A stretch of 64,000 nucleotides of DNA from Burkholderiales bacterium (GTDB lineage: Bacteria; Pseudomonadota; Gammaproteobacteria; Burkholderiales; Nitrosomonadaceae), in contig JACKLU010000014.1 in the NCBI GenBank assembly GCA_024235735.1, positions 4,831 to 68,830 of the forward strand, in the 5' to 3' direction. Positions 50,933-60,043 of the stretch are shown here, piece by piece (the stretch's first letter is position 1; each line of letters begins with the position of its first letter). Position numbers and translations under genes: made by a program. The notes beneath the pieces were generated by a model, which saw only the letters and a program-made list of their open reading frames with translations, was not told the DNA's origin and searched no databases.

Positions 50933-51682
50933 CTATTGTTGAATCTGTTCACTGGTTTGACCAAAACGGCGTTCGCGCCGCTGATAAGACTGAATGGCCA
51001 GGTCAAATTCCTTTTCATTGAAATCCGGCCAAAGTGTTTTAGTAAAATATAGTTCAGTATAGGCAAGCTGCCATAACAGGAAATTGCTAATGCGATATTC
51101 TCCCCCGGTACGAATAAACAAATCCGGCTCCGGTGCATAGTTCATGGACAGATATTGCGCGAGATCTTCTTCTTTGAATTGCTTTGACAGGCCATGAGAA
51201 TTCTTTATCATTTTGTTCACTGCCTGCATGATATCCCACCGGCCACCATAATTCGCAGCGATAGTCAATGTAAGTCTGGAATTACTGGCTGTCAGCTGCT
51301 CTCCCTGATGAATAAATTTCACAATTCTGGATTCGAACCGCGATATATCGCCTATCACCTTGAAACGAATGCCATTTTCGTGCAATCTGACTATTTCCTG
51401 CTCCAAGGCACCTGCAAAAAGCTGCATAAGAAAAGAAACTTCATCCGCAGGACGACGCCAATTCTCACTGCTGAAAGCAAAAAGTGTCAAATATTCGATG
51501 CCATGATCAGAACATGATTTAATCACATTCCGGACGGTTTCCACACCCTGCTTATGTCCCGCCATTCGCGGCATTAGCCGTTTTCTTGCCCAGCGCCCGT
51601 TACCATCCATGATGATTGCAATATGCTGCGGCATCGGTCCTGTGTCAGGTATTTCGCGCGTGGAGCTCGTACCTAAAGACAT
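50933..51682 (-). CDS. uppS: UppS, undecaprenyl diphosphate synthase
   Basis: Cis-prenyltransferase making the C55 carrier for peptidoglycan and O-antigen. 249 residues; HIAIIMDGNGRWARKR, GHKQGVETVRNVI, FSSENWRRP and PEPDLFIRTGGEYRISNFLL are the five-region signature. Starts 1 bp after frr ends. Standard neighbour of cdsA. Confidence 0.96.
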   Translation of the reverse strand: MSLGTSSTREIPDTGPMPQHIAIIMDGNGRWARKRLMPRMAGHKQGVETVRNVIKSCSDHGIEYLTLFAFSSENWRRPADEVSFLMQLFAGALEQEIVRLHENGIRFKVIGDISRFESRIVKFIHQGEQLTASNSRLTLTIAANYGGRWDIMQAVNKMIKNSHGLSKQFKEEDLAQYLSMNYAPEPDLFIRTGGEYRISNFLLWQLAYTELYFTKTLWPDFNEKEFDLAIQSYQRRERRFGQTSEQIQQ

Positions 51683-51683
51683 G

Positions 51684-52241
51684 TCAGATCGCCATTAATT
51701 CAGCTTCTTTAACCTGCAAAATTTTTTCAATTTCGGCAATATAGCGATCCGTTAACTTTTGAACTTCATCCTCGCCGCGCCGTTCGTCATCTTCAGAAAT
51801 TTCCTTGGATTTTAGCAATTCCTTGAGCTGCGCGTTTGCATCACGGCGAATATTACGCATCGCAACACGAACTTGCTCCGCTTCCTGCTTGACGATTTTG
51901 GTTAATTCCTTGCGCCGCTCCTCTGTCAAGGGCGGCATGGGGACACGTATGGTTTCTCCTACGGACATGGGATTAAGACCAAGATCAGATTCGCGAATTG
52001 CTTTTTCTATGGCATTTGCCATTTTCTTTTCCCAAGGAATAACACCGATTGTACGCGGATCAATCAAATTAACGTTTGCGACCTGATTGATCGGCGTCGG
52101 CGCACCATAATAATCAACTGTAACATGGTCAAGCAGCCCCGTATGCGCTCTTCCACTTCTTATCTTACTCAGATCAACTTTCAGTGCTTCCAGACTTTTC
52201 TGCATTTTCTGTTCAGCAGATTTCTTTACATCAGCAATCAT
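51684..52241 (-). CDS. frr: Frr, ribosome recycling factor
   Basis: Splits post-termination ribosomes together with EF-G. 185 residues; [31 protein letters not shown] and [19 protein letters not shown] are family markers. The ATG at 52241 ([10 protein letters not shown]) is preferred to an upstream TTG because it gives the normal N-terminus. Confidence 0.96.
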   Translation of the reverse strand: MIADVKKSAEQKMQKSLEALKVDLSKIRSGRAHTGLLDHVTVDYYGAPTPINQVANVNLIDPRTIGVIPWEKKMANAIEKAIRESDLGLNPMSVGETIRVPMPPLTEERRKELTKIVKQEAEQVRVAMRNIRRDANAQLKELLKSKEISEDDERRGEDEVQKLTDRYIAEIEKILQVKEAELMAI

Positions 52242-52309
52242 AATATTTTCCAATAAGCAAAGTTACAATCAGCATTAAGTAATGAACGAAAAATCCGGTC
52301 TTCGCACCA

Positions 52310-53041
52310 TCAAAGTAAAACTGTGTTTATACCACCCACGTGAGTTCCTTCATTTTCTCCAATTATAATGCGTTTCAACGCGCCTGATTTGAAGATACTG
52401 AACACATTCAGCGGCAGTCTCTGATCTCTGCACAGCGTCAATGCTGTTGCGTCCATGACTTGCAGATTTCTGGCTATCGCTTCATCAAATGAAATTTTCT
52501 GATAACGCTTTGCTTGAGGATCAATTGCAGGATCACTGGTATAAACACCATCGACTTTGGTCGCCTTCAGCATAATATCCGCATTCATTTCCATGCTGCG
52601 CAATGCTGCTGCCGTGTCTGTCGTGAAAAAAGGATTTCCTGTGCCAGCCGCAAAAATAACTATCCATCCCTCCTTTAGGTAACGCACGGCTTTATTGCGA
52701 ACATACGGCTCAACAACTTGCTCTATCCGTAAAGCGGATTGTATGCGCGGCACCAAACCTGCCTGTTTCATTGCATCCTGCAGCGCCAGCGCATTCATGA
52801 CCGTTGCAAGCATGCCCATATAATCGGCAGTGACCCGCTCAAGACTGTCATTTGCGGTTTTCATACCGCGAAAAATATTGCCTCCGCCGACCACAATCGC
52901 GATTTCGACACCCATTTTATTGACTTCTTTGATTTCGGCAACTATCCGACTGACTACGGATTGATTAATGCCATAGCTGCTATCGCCCATCAGAGCTTCT
53001 CCTGACAGCTTCAGCAAGATGCGTTTATATTGTGGGATCAT
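52310..53041 (-). CDS. pyrH: PyrH, UMP kinase
   Basis: Phosphorylates UMP to UDP; allosterically controlled hexamer. About 243 residues from the ATG at 53041 ([17 protein letters not shown]), which gives the conserved N-terminus; the longer reading would run back into tsf. [38 protein letters not shown] and [13 protein letters not shown] are family motifs. Same order as in most Proteobacteria (tsf-pyrH-frr). Confidence 0.96.
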   Translation of the reverse strand: MIPQYKRILLKLSGEALMGDSSYGINQSVVSRIVAEIKEVNKMGVEIAIVVGGGNIFRGMKTANDSLERVTADYMGMLATVMNALALQDAMKQAGLVPRIQSALRIEQVVEPYVRNKAVRYLKEGWIVIFAAGTGNPFFTTDTAAALRSMEMNADIMLKATKVDGVYTSDPAIDPQAKRYQKISFDEAIARNLQVMDATALTLCRDQRLPLNVFSIFKSGALKRIIIGENEGTHVGGINTVLL

Positions 53042-53072
53042 GGATTTCGGCGATTTCAAATTGACTTGATTC

Positions 53073-53957
53073 TTATTTTGCCTGCTCCATTTGCGCCCTG
53101 ACCTCTTCAGCGAAGTTCTCGACTTTCTTTTCGATACCCTCACCCACAATATACATCGTAAAGCTTTTTACTGACGCAGACTTCTGCATCAGCAACTTTT
53201 CCACCGTCACATCAGGATCTTTGACAAATGGTTGTCCTAACAGCGTTACCTCGGCCAGAAACTTGGTAATTCGACCTTCAACCATTTTTTCGATGATATT
53301 GGCCGGCTTGCCACTTTCGGCTGCCTGAGCAGTGAATATCTGACGTTCGTGCTCAAGCACTTCGGTCGATACCTGATCTTTATTGACACACATAGGTTTA
53401 CTCGCAGCAATATGCATGGCCAGATCCTTGCCTATTGTTTCATCGCCGCCTGCGTAATCAATCATCACGCCGATCTTACCGCCGTGCAGGTACGATGCCA
53501 GCTTGCCTTCGGTAGCATAGCTCTCGCAGCGACGAATAGTGATATTCTCGCCAAGCTTCATGACCAGGGCTTTACGTACTTCCTCAACTGCTTCACCACT
53601 GGGAAAGGAGGTGTCGCTCAGAACCTGCGCATCCGGAATTTTTTTGGAAGCTGCCAATTCAGCCAGATCATTGGCAAATTTGATAAAATCATCATTTTTA
53701 GCCACAAAATCAGTTTCGCTGTTTACCTCTACCAATGCGCCACTTTTTCCATCAGCAGAAATATATGCGCCAACCACGCCTTCTGCAGCGATACGGCCCG
53801 CTGCTTTACTCGCTTTCGCACCACTTTTAATTCTCAGCAGATCTTCAGCCGCTTTCATATCACCGTCAGTTTCAACCAGCGCTTTCTTGCACTCCATCAT
53901 GCCAAGCCCTGTCAGCTCACGTAATTCTTTAACCATGCCTGCGGAAATCGCCGCCAT
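53073..53957 (-). CDS. tsf: Tsf, elongation factor Ts
   Basis: Nucleotide exchange factor for EF-Tu. 294 residues; [20 protein letters not shown] at the N-terminus, the second signature [13 protein letters not shown], and the core with [14 protein letters not shown]. Downstream of rpsB after a 179-bp gap with a hairpin. Confidence 0.97.
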   Translation of the reverse strand: MAAISAGMVKELRELTGLGMMECKKALVETDGDMKAAEDLLRIKSGAKASKAAGRIAAEGVVGAYISADGKSGALVEVNSETDFVAKNDDFIKFANDLAELAASKKIPDAQVLSDTSFPSGEAVEEVRKALVMKLGENITIRRCESYATEGKLASYLHGGKIGVMIDYAGGDETIGKDLAMHIAASKPMCVNKDQVSTEVLEHERQIFTAQAAESGKPANIIEKMVEGRITKFLAEVTLLGQPFVKDPDVTVEKLLMQKSASVKSFTMYIVGEGIEKKVENFAEEVRAQMEQAK

Positions 53958-54096
53958 ATCTCATTTACTCCAATCTATATTAAAACTCAGCGTCTTCACT
54001 TTTAATTGATGACGACTTTTTCTTTGACGATTGCTTGCAACAATCCATGGAAGTTATGCCGGATGCCATCAAAAAATCAAAAAACCTGAGAAACCG

Positions 54097-54123
54097 AAAA
54101 CCGTGTCTATGAACACGGTTTTT
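54097..54123 (-). terminator. Hairpin between rpsB and tsf
   Basis: Stem AAAACCGTGT / AACACGGTTTT with a short loop, about 15 bp past the rpsB stop. On the minus strand only a short T-run follows, so partial termination (attenuation) rather than full stop is likely. It would lower tsf relative to rpsB transcripts. Confidence 0.6.
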
Positions 54124-54136
54124 TTACACAAAATGA

Positions 54137-54853
54137 TCAGTCTTCGGCCGCCATTTCTACAATTTCCTGGATCGCCTGGTTGCGTCCTTCCAGAACAGCA
54201 TCCGCGACACCACGAGCATACAGACGTATCGCGCGGCTGGAGTCGTCGTTTCCTGGAATGATGTAGTGCAATCCGTCAGGGTTATGGTTTGTATCCACCA
54301 CACCTATCACCGGAATTCCCAGCTTTCTGGCTTCGGTGATAGACCCTTTCTGATAACCCACATCAACCACAAATAACGCATCGGGCAAATTTTTCATATC
54401 TTTTATCCCGCCCAGACTTGCATTCAACTTGGCCAGTTCGCGCTGTAAATCAAGCGCCTCTTTTTTGATCATTCTATCGAGCGTACCGTCTTGCACCATT
54501 GCTTCCATATCATGGAGGCGCTTGATCGACTGTTTGATCGTCTTGAAATTGGTCAGCATGCCGCCAAGCCAACGTTGGTCGACATAGGGCGAACCACAGC
54601 GCATTGCTTCTTCACGGATGATATCGCGCGCCTGACGCTTGGTACCCACAAACAGAATCACACCTTTGTTTGCGGACAACTGACGAACGTATTTCATGGT
54701 TTCTTCATACAGCTCCAGTGTACGTTCCAGATTGATGATATGAATTTTGTTACGATGGCCAAAAATATAAGGGGCCATTTTTGGATTCCAGAAGCGTGTT
54801 TGATGACCGAAGTGAACACCTGCTTCCAGCATTTGCCGCATTGTTATTGACAT
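54137..54853 (-). CDS. rpsB: RpsB, 30S ribosomal protein S2
   Basis: 238 residues; N-terminal [47 protein letters not shown], and [26 protein letters not shown] are the family signatures. Opens the rpsB-tsf-pyrH-frr block. The upstream 54854-55243 gap holds its leader and promoter. Confidence 0.97.
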   Translation of the reverse strand: MSITMRQMLEAGVHFGHQTRFWNPKMAPYIFGHRNKIHIINLERTLELYEETMKYVRQLSANKGVILFVGTKRQARDIIREEAMRCGSPYVDQRWLGGMLTNFKTIKQSIKRLHDMEAMVQDGTLDRMIKKEALDLQRELAKLNASLGGIKDMKNLPDALFVVDVGYQKGSITEARKLGIPVIGVVDTNHNPDGLHYIIPGNDDSSRAIRLYARGVADAVLEGRNQAIQEIVEMAAED

Positions 54854-55243
54854 ACATTATCCTTTACTTAAAGGGTTAAACCTCCATCTGCCCCATGAAT
54901 TTGAAATGGCTAGGCGCAATTTCAACACCCTCTTTACTGCAACAGATGTGCGATATAATTAAACATTAAATTGCCAGCGCTTGTTATCAGCCTGTTATCA
55001 TTATGATTGCATTGATATGTTTCCACGCTTAGCAACCGCGCATTATAGCATTTTCCCGCCCGCACTCAAGACGGTATCAGTGATTTCCTGATAAGGAATA
55101 AACGGGAGTTACCGGCAAGTAATATCATCGCGGCCAGATTTTAAATTGAATGCAGTATCTGGCACTGCCTGATAATGAGATTGGTAGCGATTAACAGCCA
55201 TCATTACACCTGATCGACGCCATCGCATTAGCAAATATAAACT
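54854..55243. other. rpsB leader and gap to the fnr gene
   Basis: 390 bp, no gene. AT-rich leader of rpsB near 54854-54990 with an AAGG ribosome-binding site just before the start. I see no specific regulator site. The rest, up to 55243, is featureless. Confidence 0.4.
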
Positions 55244-56014
55244 TCAAGTACCGCAGGAAGAATTGCCCATTTTTAGTTTCAGGCGTTCAAGATTCAGAAT
55301 TTTGACATGCTTGTTGTTTACTGTAATTATTGCATCTTCTTGTAATTTGGAAAAAGCGCGACTGACGGTTTCCAGCTTCAGACCAAGATAACTGCCGATT
55401 TCTTCCCGCGTCATGCGCAAATTAAAATCAGTTTCGGAATAACCCCGGATTGCAAAACGCCGCGACATATTCAGCAAAAACGAAGCCAGCCGTTCTTCAG
55501 CTTTCATGCTGCCGAGTAGCAACATAAGACCATGATCACGCACAATTTCCCTGCTCATGATTTTATGAAAATGATGCATCAGTGAAGGAATAGCCCGGCT
55601 GATATCTTCAAGCCTGGAAAACGGAATTTCACACACTTCGCTGTCTTCCAGCGCAACGGCATCACAGGTATGCATATCGGTGCTTATTGCATCCAGTCCG
55701 AGCAATTCTCCTGCCATATGAAAGCCCGTCACCTGCTGACGTCCGTCTTCTTCCAATACACAGGTTTTCAAAAAACCACTTTTTACGGCATACAACGCCT
55801 GAAATTTCGCTCCAGTACGATGCAAGTAACCGCCTCGCTGAATTTTTTTCTTGTTAACAATCACTTCCCCCAGCGTCTCTACTTCTTCTTCATTCAGCCC
55901 GACAGGCAGGCACAGCTCGCGCAGACTGCAAGTCGCACAGCTCGAGCGTATATGCGCGACATCGAAATTCTTAGCCGAGAATCGTTCTGGTAACAAAATG
56001 TTCGTCTTATTCAA
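55244..56014 (-). CDS. fnr: FNR-type oxygen-sensing transcription regulator
   Basis: Crp/Fnr regulator carrying an oxygen-labile 4Fe-4S cluster. 256 residues. N-terminal cysteines C26, C29 and C35 (SSCATCSLRELC) and a fourth at about C117 (MHTCDAV) are the four FNR cluster ligands. A cyclic-nucleotide-type beta barrel, dimer helix and HTH (RMTREEIGSYLGLKLETVSRAF, with ETVSR recognition helix as in FNR) follow. Divergent from the HemN homologue, with a good FNR site between them. Confidence 0.93.
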   Translation of the reverse strand: MNKTNILLPERFSAKNFDVAHIRSSCATCSLRELCLPVGLNEEEVETLGEVIVNKKKIQRGGYLHRTGAKFQALYAVKSGFLKTCVLEEDGRQQVTGFHMAGELLGLDAISTDMHTCDAVALEDSEVCEIPFSRLEDISRAIPSLMHHFHKIMSREIVRDHGLMLLLGSMKAEERLASFLLNMSRRFAIRGYSETDFNLRMTREEIGSYLGLKLETVSRAFSKLQEDAIITVNNKHVKILNLERLKLKMGNSSCGT

Positions 56015-56186
56015 AAGTTCAAAAAAATTAAATTTTTAGGACCGCTCTAATCATTCTGCGCTGCAAACAGGGTGGAACGAGAACAAAAAATATTCACACG
56101 GCAGAAAATTGGATGCGTAAGGAAATATTTTTTGTGAACGCCGACGCATTGTAACGAAACATGGATTTTTTAGAGATGCCCTTATA

Positions 56187-56200
56187 TTGATTTTAGTCAA
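56187..56200. promoter_or_regulatory. FNR box in the fnr/hemN-like gap
   Basis: TTGATTTTAGTCAA, matching TTGAT-N4-ATCAA in nine of ten conserved positions. It lies between the two divergent genes, about 185 bp upstream of the HemN homologue; a -10-like CATAAT occurs at about 56224-56229, a spacing fitting class II activation. Confidence 0.75.
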
Positions 56201-56382
56201 AACCGGATTATCCATCTTCTGCGCATAATTCTACTATTAAAGAAGGATGTGTTGATTTTTATTTTTTAGGAATCCCGCTTAATCATTGATAACCGTGTTG
56301 AAAGTTGTATGCAGGAAGCTGCCGCGTCATTTTTCTAACCGGTATTTCGTATCCCCTATCCAGCACGACATATCCCATTTTG

Positions 56383-57702
56383 ATGATCGATCTAAAAATA
56401 CCTGATTCTAGTCCAGTTGAGCGTCTGAGTCGCAATCATTACTACCGCGGTTTATACCCTGCCCCGACTGCTTTTACCAATACATTTAATCCAAAGACCT
56501 ATCTTAATCAGGTAAACAAAGGGGGAACCAACCGCCGTCCACTGCTTATAGACCTCCATTTCCCGCCTTACTACGGTAACGCATTGCTGCGAAACAACCA
56601 TCGCAATCCTAAAAAAGCGCATCACGATGCGCTTTTACGCCAATATGTAGACTATCTTATTAGAGAAATCAGGTTGTTGCGCGATTTTTGTCAACAAGCT
56701 CCAAAAATTGAACAAATAACTATCGATGGTGGCATGCAAATGCTGCTTGACCGCCATCAATTTGAAAGGCTTGTACAAACACTAGAGCAAAACTTCAGGC
56801 TGGATCAAAAGACTGTTTTTTCCGCCACACTCAATCCACGATTCAGCCGCAATACATTAATCAGCATTTATCAGGAAATCGGCATCAATGAAATTGCAAT
56901 TGACGCACGGAATCTCAACACGCATGATTTGCTGCATCCTGACGACGAACATACCGCGATCCGTCACGAAATCATGACTCTGAACGCGATTCACGCCGCG
57001 CAGCGCGCGGGCTTCACATCAATACGGATAACACTGGGCATCACCAAACCATTCGAAAATAAACTTGATGCTGCGCTGGAGAAAATCGTCACCACGCACC
57101 CCAATCGCATCGATCTCCGCTATTTCGGAGAGCCCGCAATAAAAAATGCAGCGGAAGACCAGATTCATGTCCGCCTGCATGCCGCCCGCCTGCTGTCAAA
57201 CGCCGGATATATTCATATCGGATTGAATTCATTTGCACATCACGATGATCCGCTCGTCAAAGCACAACAACAAGGACGACTACATTACGGCATACAAGGT
57301 TATTCCATCTTTCCAGACAGCGATGTTCTTGCATTGGGTGTATCGGCAATCGGAAAAATGGGCGCAATATTGCTTCAAAAGCATCAGAATCTGGCGTGTT
57401 ACTACGCCGAACTGGATCAAAACCAATTTCCCGCGATGCGCGGACTGGAACTTTCTCTCGACGACCTGTTACGCCGATCGGTTATTTATGCATTGATCAG
57501 CCACGGCATCATTTCTTTTGAATCAGCGGAAACCTTTTTCTCGATCGATTTCAGGCGCTATTTCGCCACTGAATTAACCGCGCTAAGAACGCATGAAAGC
57601 ACCGGCCTGCTGAACATTAATGACGAGGAAATAGCGGTCACAACAAAAGGCCGCTTTTTTATTGACAGTATTTGCAGAATTTTTGACAGATACCTGAATT
57701 AA
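56383..57702 (+). CDS. HemN-like protein lacking the radical-SAM cysteines
   Basis: Homologue of HemN (oxygen-independent coproporphyrinogen III oxidase), about 439 residues from the ATG at 56383. Co-linear with HemN over its full length: NHYYRGLYPAP, HFPP, TLNPRFSRN, GFTSIRITLGI, GYIHIGLNSFAHHDDPLVKA, LHYGIQGYS, LALGVSAIGKMG and a C-terminal VTTKGRFFIDSICRIFDRYL. But the CxxxCxxC motif (HIPFCHKLCYFCGC in E. coli HemN) reads HFPPYYGNALLRNN, with no cysteine, and the SAM motif GGGTPT reads DGGMQM. It therefore cannot be a normal radical-SAM enzyme. It may bind haem or a porphyrin, or regulate. The stop codon TAA lies inside the end of a mobile repeat. Confidence 0.85.
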   Translation: MIDLKIPDSSPVERLSRNHYYRGLYPAPTAFTNTFNPKTYLNQVNKGGTNRRPLLIDLHFPPYYGNALLRNNHRNPKKAHHDALLRQYVDYLIREIRLLRDFCQQAPKIEQITIDGGMQMLLDRHQFERLVQTLEQNFRLDQKTVFSATLNPRFSRNTLISIYQEIGINEIAIDARNLNTHDLLHPDDEHTAIRHEIMTLNAIHAAQRAGFTSIRITLGITKPFENKLDAALEKIVTTHPNRIDLRYFGEPAIKNAAEDQIHVRLHAARLLSNAGYIHIGLNSFAHHDDPLVKAQQQGRLHYGIQGYSIFPDSDVLALGVSAIGKMGAILLQKHQNLACYYAELDQNQFPAMRGLELSLDDLLRRSVIYALISHGIISFESAETFFSIDFRRYFATELTALRTHESTGLLNINDEEIAVTTKGRFFIDSICRIFDRYLN

Positions 57703-57790
57703 CAGGTTGTTGAAAAATGTGATCGAGGCAGTGGATTGCCTGGCAAAAACAGGGAACGCAAGCAAAGCACAGATAATTTTTTAACATTCT
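57699..57790. repeat. Interspersed MITE-like repeat, family A, copy 3 (internally deleted)
   Basis: Begins with the end TTAACAGGTTGTTGAAAAAT and GTGATCGAGGCAGTGG. The central conserved block is missing, and it ends near ATAATTTTTTAACATTCTG. Its first bases form the stop codon of the HemN-like gene. Confidence 0.65.
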
Positions 57791-57879
57791 GCCAAGCAGC
57801 GCCGCGGAAAATCAAAGCAACAGACTGAATCAGCTCAAAGATACAACTTATAAAAATTTGGCAAACAAAACCTGAAAAT

Positions 57880-57926
57880 CCAATCGTCACGCCAGGAAAT
57901 TTACGATTCCCTGGCGTGACGATTGG
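57880..57926 (-). terminator. Terminator of the cytochrome c gene
   Basis: Perfect 17-bp stem CCAATCGTCACGCCAGG / CCTGGCGTGACGATTGG, 14 bp past the cytochrome stop codon on the minus strand, followed by ATTTTCAGGTTTTG. The long perfect stem could also serve rightward transcripts of the HemN-like gene. Confidence 0.75.
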
Positions 57927-57939
57927 ATTGATCAAGTGC

Positions 57940-58248
57940 TTATTTTATTTCACTATTGGCTAGCAGATAATCCGCAAGACGATCAGCCGCCTCGCCTTGA
58001 ATATTCGGAAATGCTGGCATTCTCATGCTGCCATTCTGAAATTTGTTCTTCAGCGCTTCCTTATTGGCAACCTTTTCACTCAGGATCATAGCCACATCAC
58101 CTTTCAATGGCTTGTGACACTCCGTACAAGCCGTACTGAAAATTCTTTCTCCGCTCGCATCCGCAGGCGGCGAATAGTCATTACTCGCTCCGCAACCGAC
58201 CAATGCAATCATAACAAACGAACTTAACAAAATACCTTCTTTTTTCAT
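57940..58248 (-). CDS. Lipoprotein class I cytochrome c
   Basis: 102 residues; lipoprotein signal (MKKEGILLSSFVMIALVGC, acylated Cys19), one haem motif CTECH near residue 40, and a likely distal Met in the RMPAFPNI segment near residue 77. A compact electron carrier tethered to a membrane. The ATG at 58248 is preferred: TGGGAG lies 8 nt upstream. A terminator follows. Reaction partner unknown. Confidence 0.85.
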   Translation of the reverse strand: MKKEGILLSSFVMIALVGCGASNDYSPPADASGERIFSTACTECHKPLKGDVAMILSEKVANKEALKNKFQNGSMRMPAFPNIQGEAADRLADYLLANSEIK

Positions 58249-58848
58249 TATCAACTCCCAGATTCTCTTTTTAAAAATTCTACTTATCTTCAATTACCAC
58301 CCATTTTCGGCTTTATTCTCATGCTTTTTAATAACACATTTTCATCCAATTTCAGGCTCTAAAATGAACAACCATACTGAACACGGTTATAATTTGTCAA
58401 ACAAAAATTCATACAAAATCCACGTAAAAACATCGGATTGAGAAATTTAACCCCACCACACGCCACTTTAGACCACGTAATTATTCTACACGCTGCCCGG
58501 CAACTCCGTTCATTAAAAATCGATAACTGATTTAAGATAAGCAGCACTGCACATGTTAAATCCAACACCCGGAAATCCACGAAATACAATAATTTTTCAT
58601 AATGTTGTACACAAAAACCGCCTTAACGAAAAATTAACATTTATTATGCTATTATCCATCCCGCAGTATAAACAATTACCAATATAATACTTATAATTCA
58701 TTATGTTATTCATGAATTAAAATAATAACGTCTCGGGAAATATCGAAACGAACTACCAAGTCAAGATGTACGGCGCACAAGGCATAAACATATAAACTAT
58801 TTTTAATTACACATTAACATTATTTATTAAAGAGGATAAAGAGAGAAA
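58249..58848. other. AT-rich intergenic region between cytochrome c and DUF2490 genes
   Basis: 600 bp. Strongly AT-rich; holds the divergent promoters. AAAGAGGATAAAGAGAG just before 58849 supplies the ribosome-binding site of the next gene. No further feature identified. Confidence 0.4.
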
Positions 58849-59571
58849 ATGCTAAAAAAAATAAGTATACTGATGCTATTCGCTGTAATGCCGATCATTA
58901 TGAACGGTTCAGTATCTGCTGCGACAGCTTATGATGAAGATTTTCAAACTTGGGGAAATATCACAGCAAGAGGTAATTTCGAGTCGCTGGGTAACTCAAA
59001 AATTTTATGGTGGATGGAAGGCCAGGGACGTTTCGGCGCCGATGCGTCACGGTTCTCACAGAGCATTGTCAGACCGGGCGTAGGCTACGCATTAACCGAA
59101 AAGACCAGTATCTGGCTCGGTTACGCCTGGGTTCCCACAAGCCGTCCCTTTGCGGCACACAGCCCTTTCAATGAACACCGCATCTGGCAGCAAATACTGT
59201 GGAGCGACCGTTTCTCATTTGGCACGCTGCAAAGCCGGTCACGTCTTGAACAACGCTTCTTCGACATTCCCGGCAGCACGGACGTCCACCACCGCTTCCG
59301 GCAATTATTCAAGCTCGGTATACCCATTGCAGAAATCCCCAACCTGAGTTTTGTCGTGGCTAACGAGATTTTCATGAACTTTAACGATGTTGACATGGGT
59401 TTCCAGAGCGGCTTTGACCAGAATCGCCTATTCGGTGGCTTTGCCTATCGCTTCAGTCCGATGGTCACGACGGAAATTGGTTACATGAATCAATATCTGA
59501 ACAGAAGAAATTCTTCCAGAAATGATTCAATGCAGCATATTCTGTCGGTCAATTTATTTTTGAATTTCTGA
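58849..59571 (+). CDS. DUF2490-type outer-membrane beta-barrel protein
   Basis: 240 residues with a signal peptide (MLKKISILMLFAVMPIIMNG ending at SVSA) and an amphipathic beta-rich remainder ending LSVNLFLNF with terminal Phe, as expected for an outer-membrane barrel. Motifs FQTWGNITARG, VGYALTEKTSIWLGYAWV and SRSRLEQRFF match the DUF2490 family. Function unknown. It is followed by its own terminator. Confidence 0.8.
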   Translation: MLKKISILMLFAVMPIIMNGSVSAATAYDEDFQTWGNITARGNFESLGNSKILWWMEGQGRFGADASRFSQSIVRPGVGYALTEKTSIWLGYAWVPTSRPFAAHSPFNEHRIWQQILWSDRFSFGTLQSRSRLEQRFFDIPGSTDVHHRFRQLFKLGIPIAEIPNLSFVVANEIFMNFNDVDMGFQSGFDQNRLFGGFAYRFSPMVTTEIGYMNQYLNRRNSSRNDSMQHILSVNLFLNF

Positions 59572-59685
59572 CAACCAGGCTCTCCAAAAAAACATCGCAA
59601 CAAAGCCGTTTTTTCGAAACACGTAATCCTATAACAAAAACTTCTCTTTCAAGGTATCAGCTCCAAAGATACTGAAACTCAACCA

Positions 59686-59730
59686 CCGGTCAATTTCTTT
59701 GAAGAATAAAAGGAATTGACCGGCCTTTTT
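59686..59730 (+). terminator. Terminator of the DUF2490 gene
   Basis: Stem CCGGTCAATT / AATTGACCGG with an 18-nt loop, followed by CCTTTTTG. Located about 115 bp past the stop codon. Confidence 0.75.
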
Positions 59731-59771
59731 GTGATTCACGCGCATGACGCTATCGTCGGCAGCAGCCAACG

Positions 59772-59920
59772 TTAACAGGTTGTTGAAAAATGTGGCCGAG
59801 GCAGCCGATGCAAGGCAAAAGACAGGCGAAAAAGCGGAGTTTATGTGTGATAAATGAGCATTTTGAGCCTGTTTTTAACACCGCAACGGCAACGCAGATA
59901 ATTTTTCAACCACCTGTTAA
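59772..59920. repeat. Interspersed MITE-like repeat, family A, copy 4 (best preserved)
   Basis: 149 bp with near-perfect ends TTAACAGGTTGTTGAAAAAT and ATTTTTCAACCACCTGTTAA, and the inner block AAGCGGAGTTTATGTGTGAT. Flanking TTAA could be part of the element or a target duplication. Confidence 0.8.
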
Positions 59921-60043
59921 TTTTTTCTCGATCCAGCAAGTTTTCAGGTTAAACAATTAAAATTCCGGCAGTAATGATGCTGACAGCACGAACACGTTAA
60001 TGGATATAATGCTACTCAATCGAGCCAGACCCAGGGGTGTTTT

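Noticed and set aside
53349..53924. 191-codon plus-strand frame over tsf
   Set aside because: Shadow of the well-conserved tsf gene.
57880..57926. Mobile repeat ends
   Set aside because: The perfect stem lacks the family A sequence and is placed as a terminator of the cytochrome c gene.
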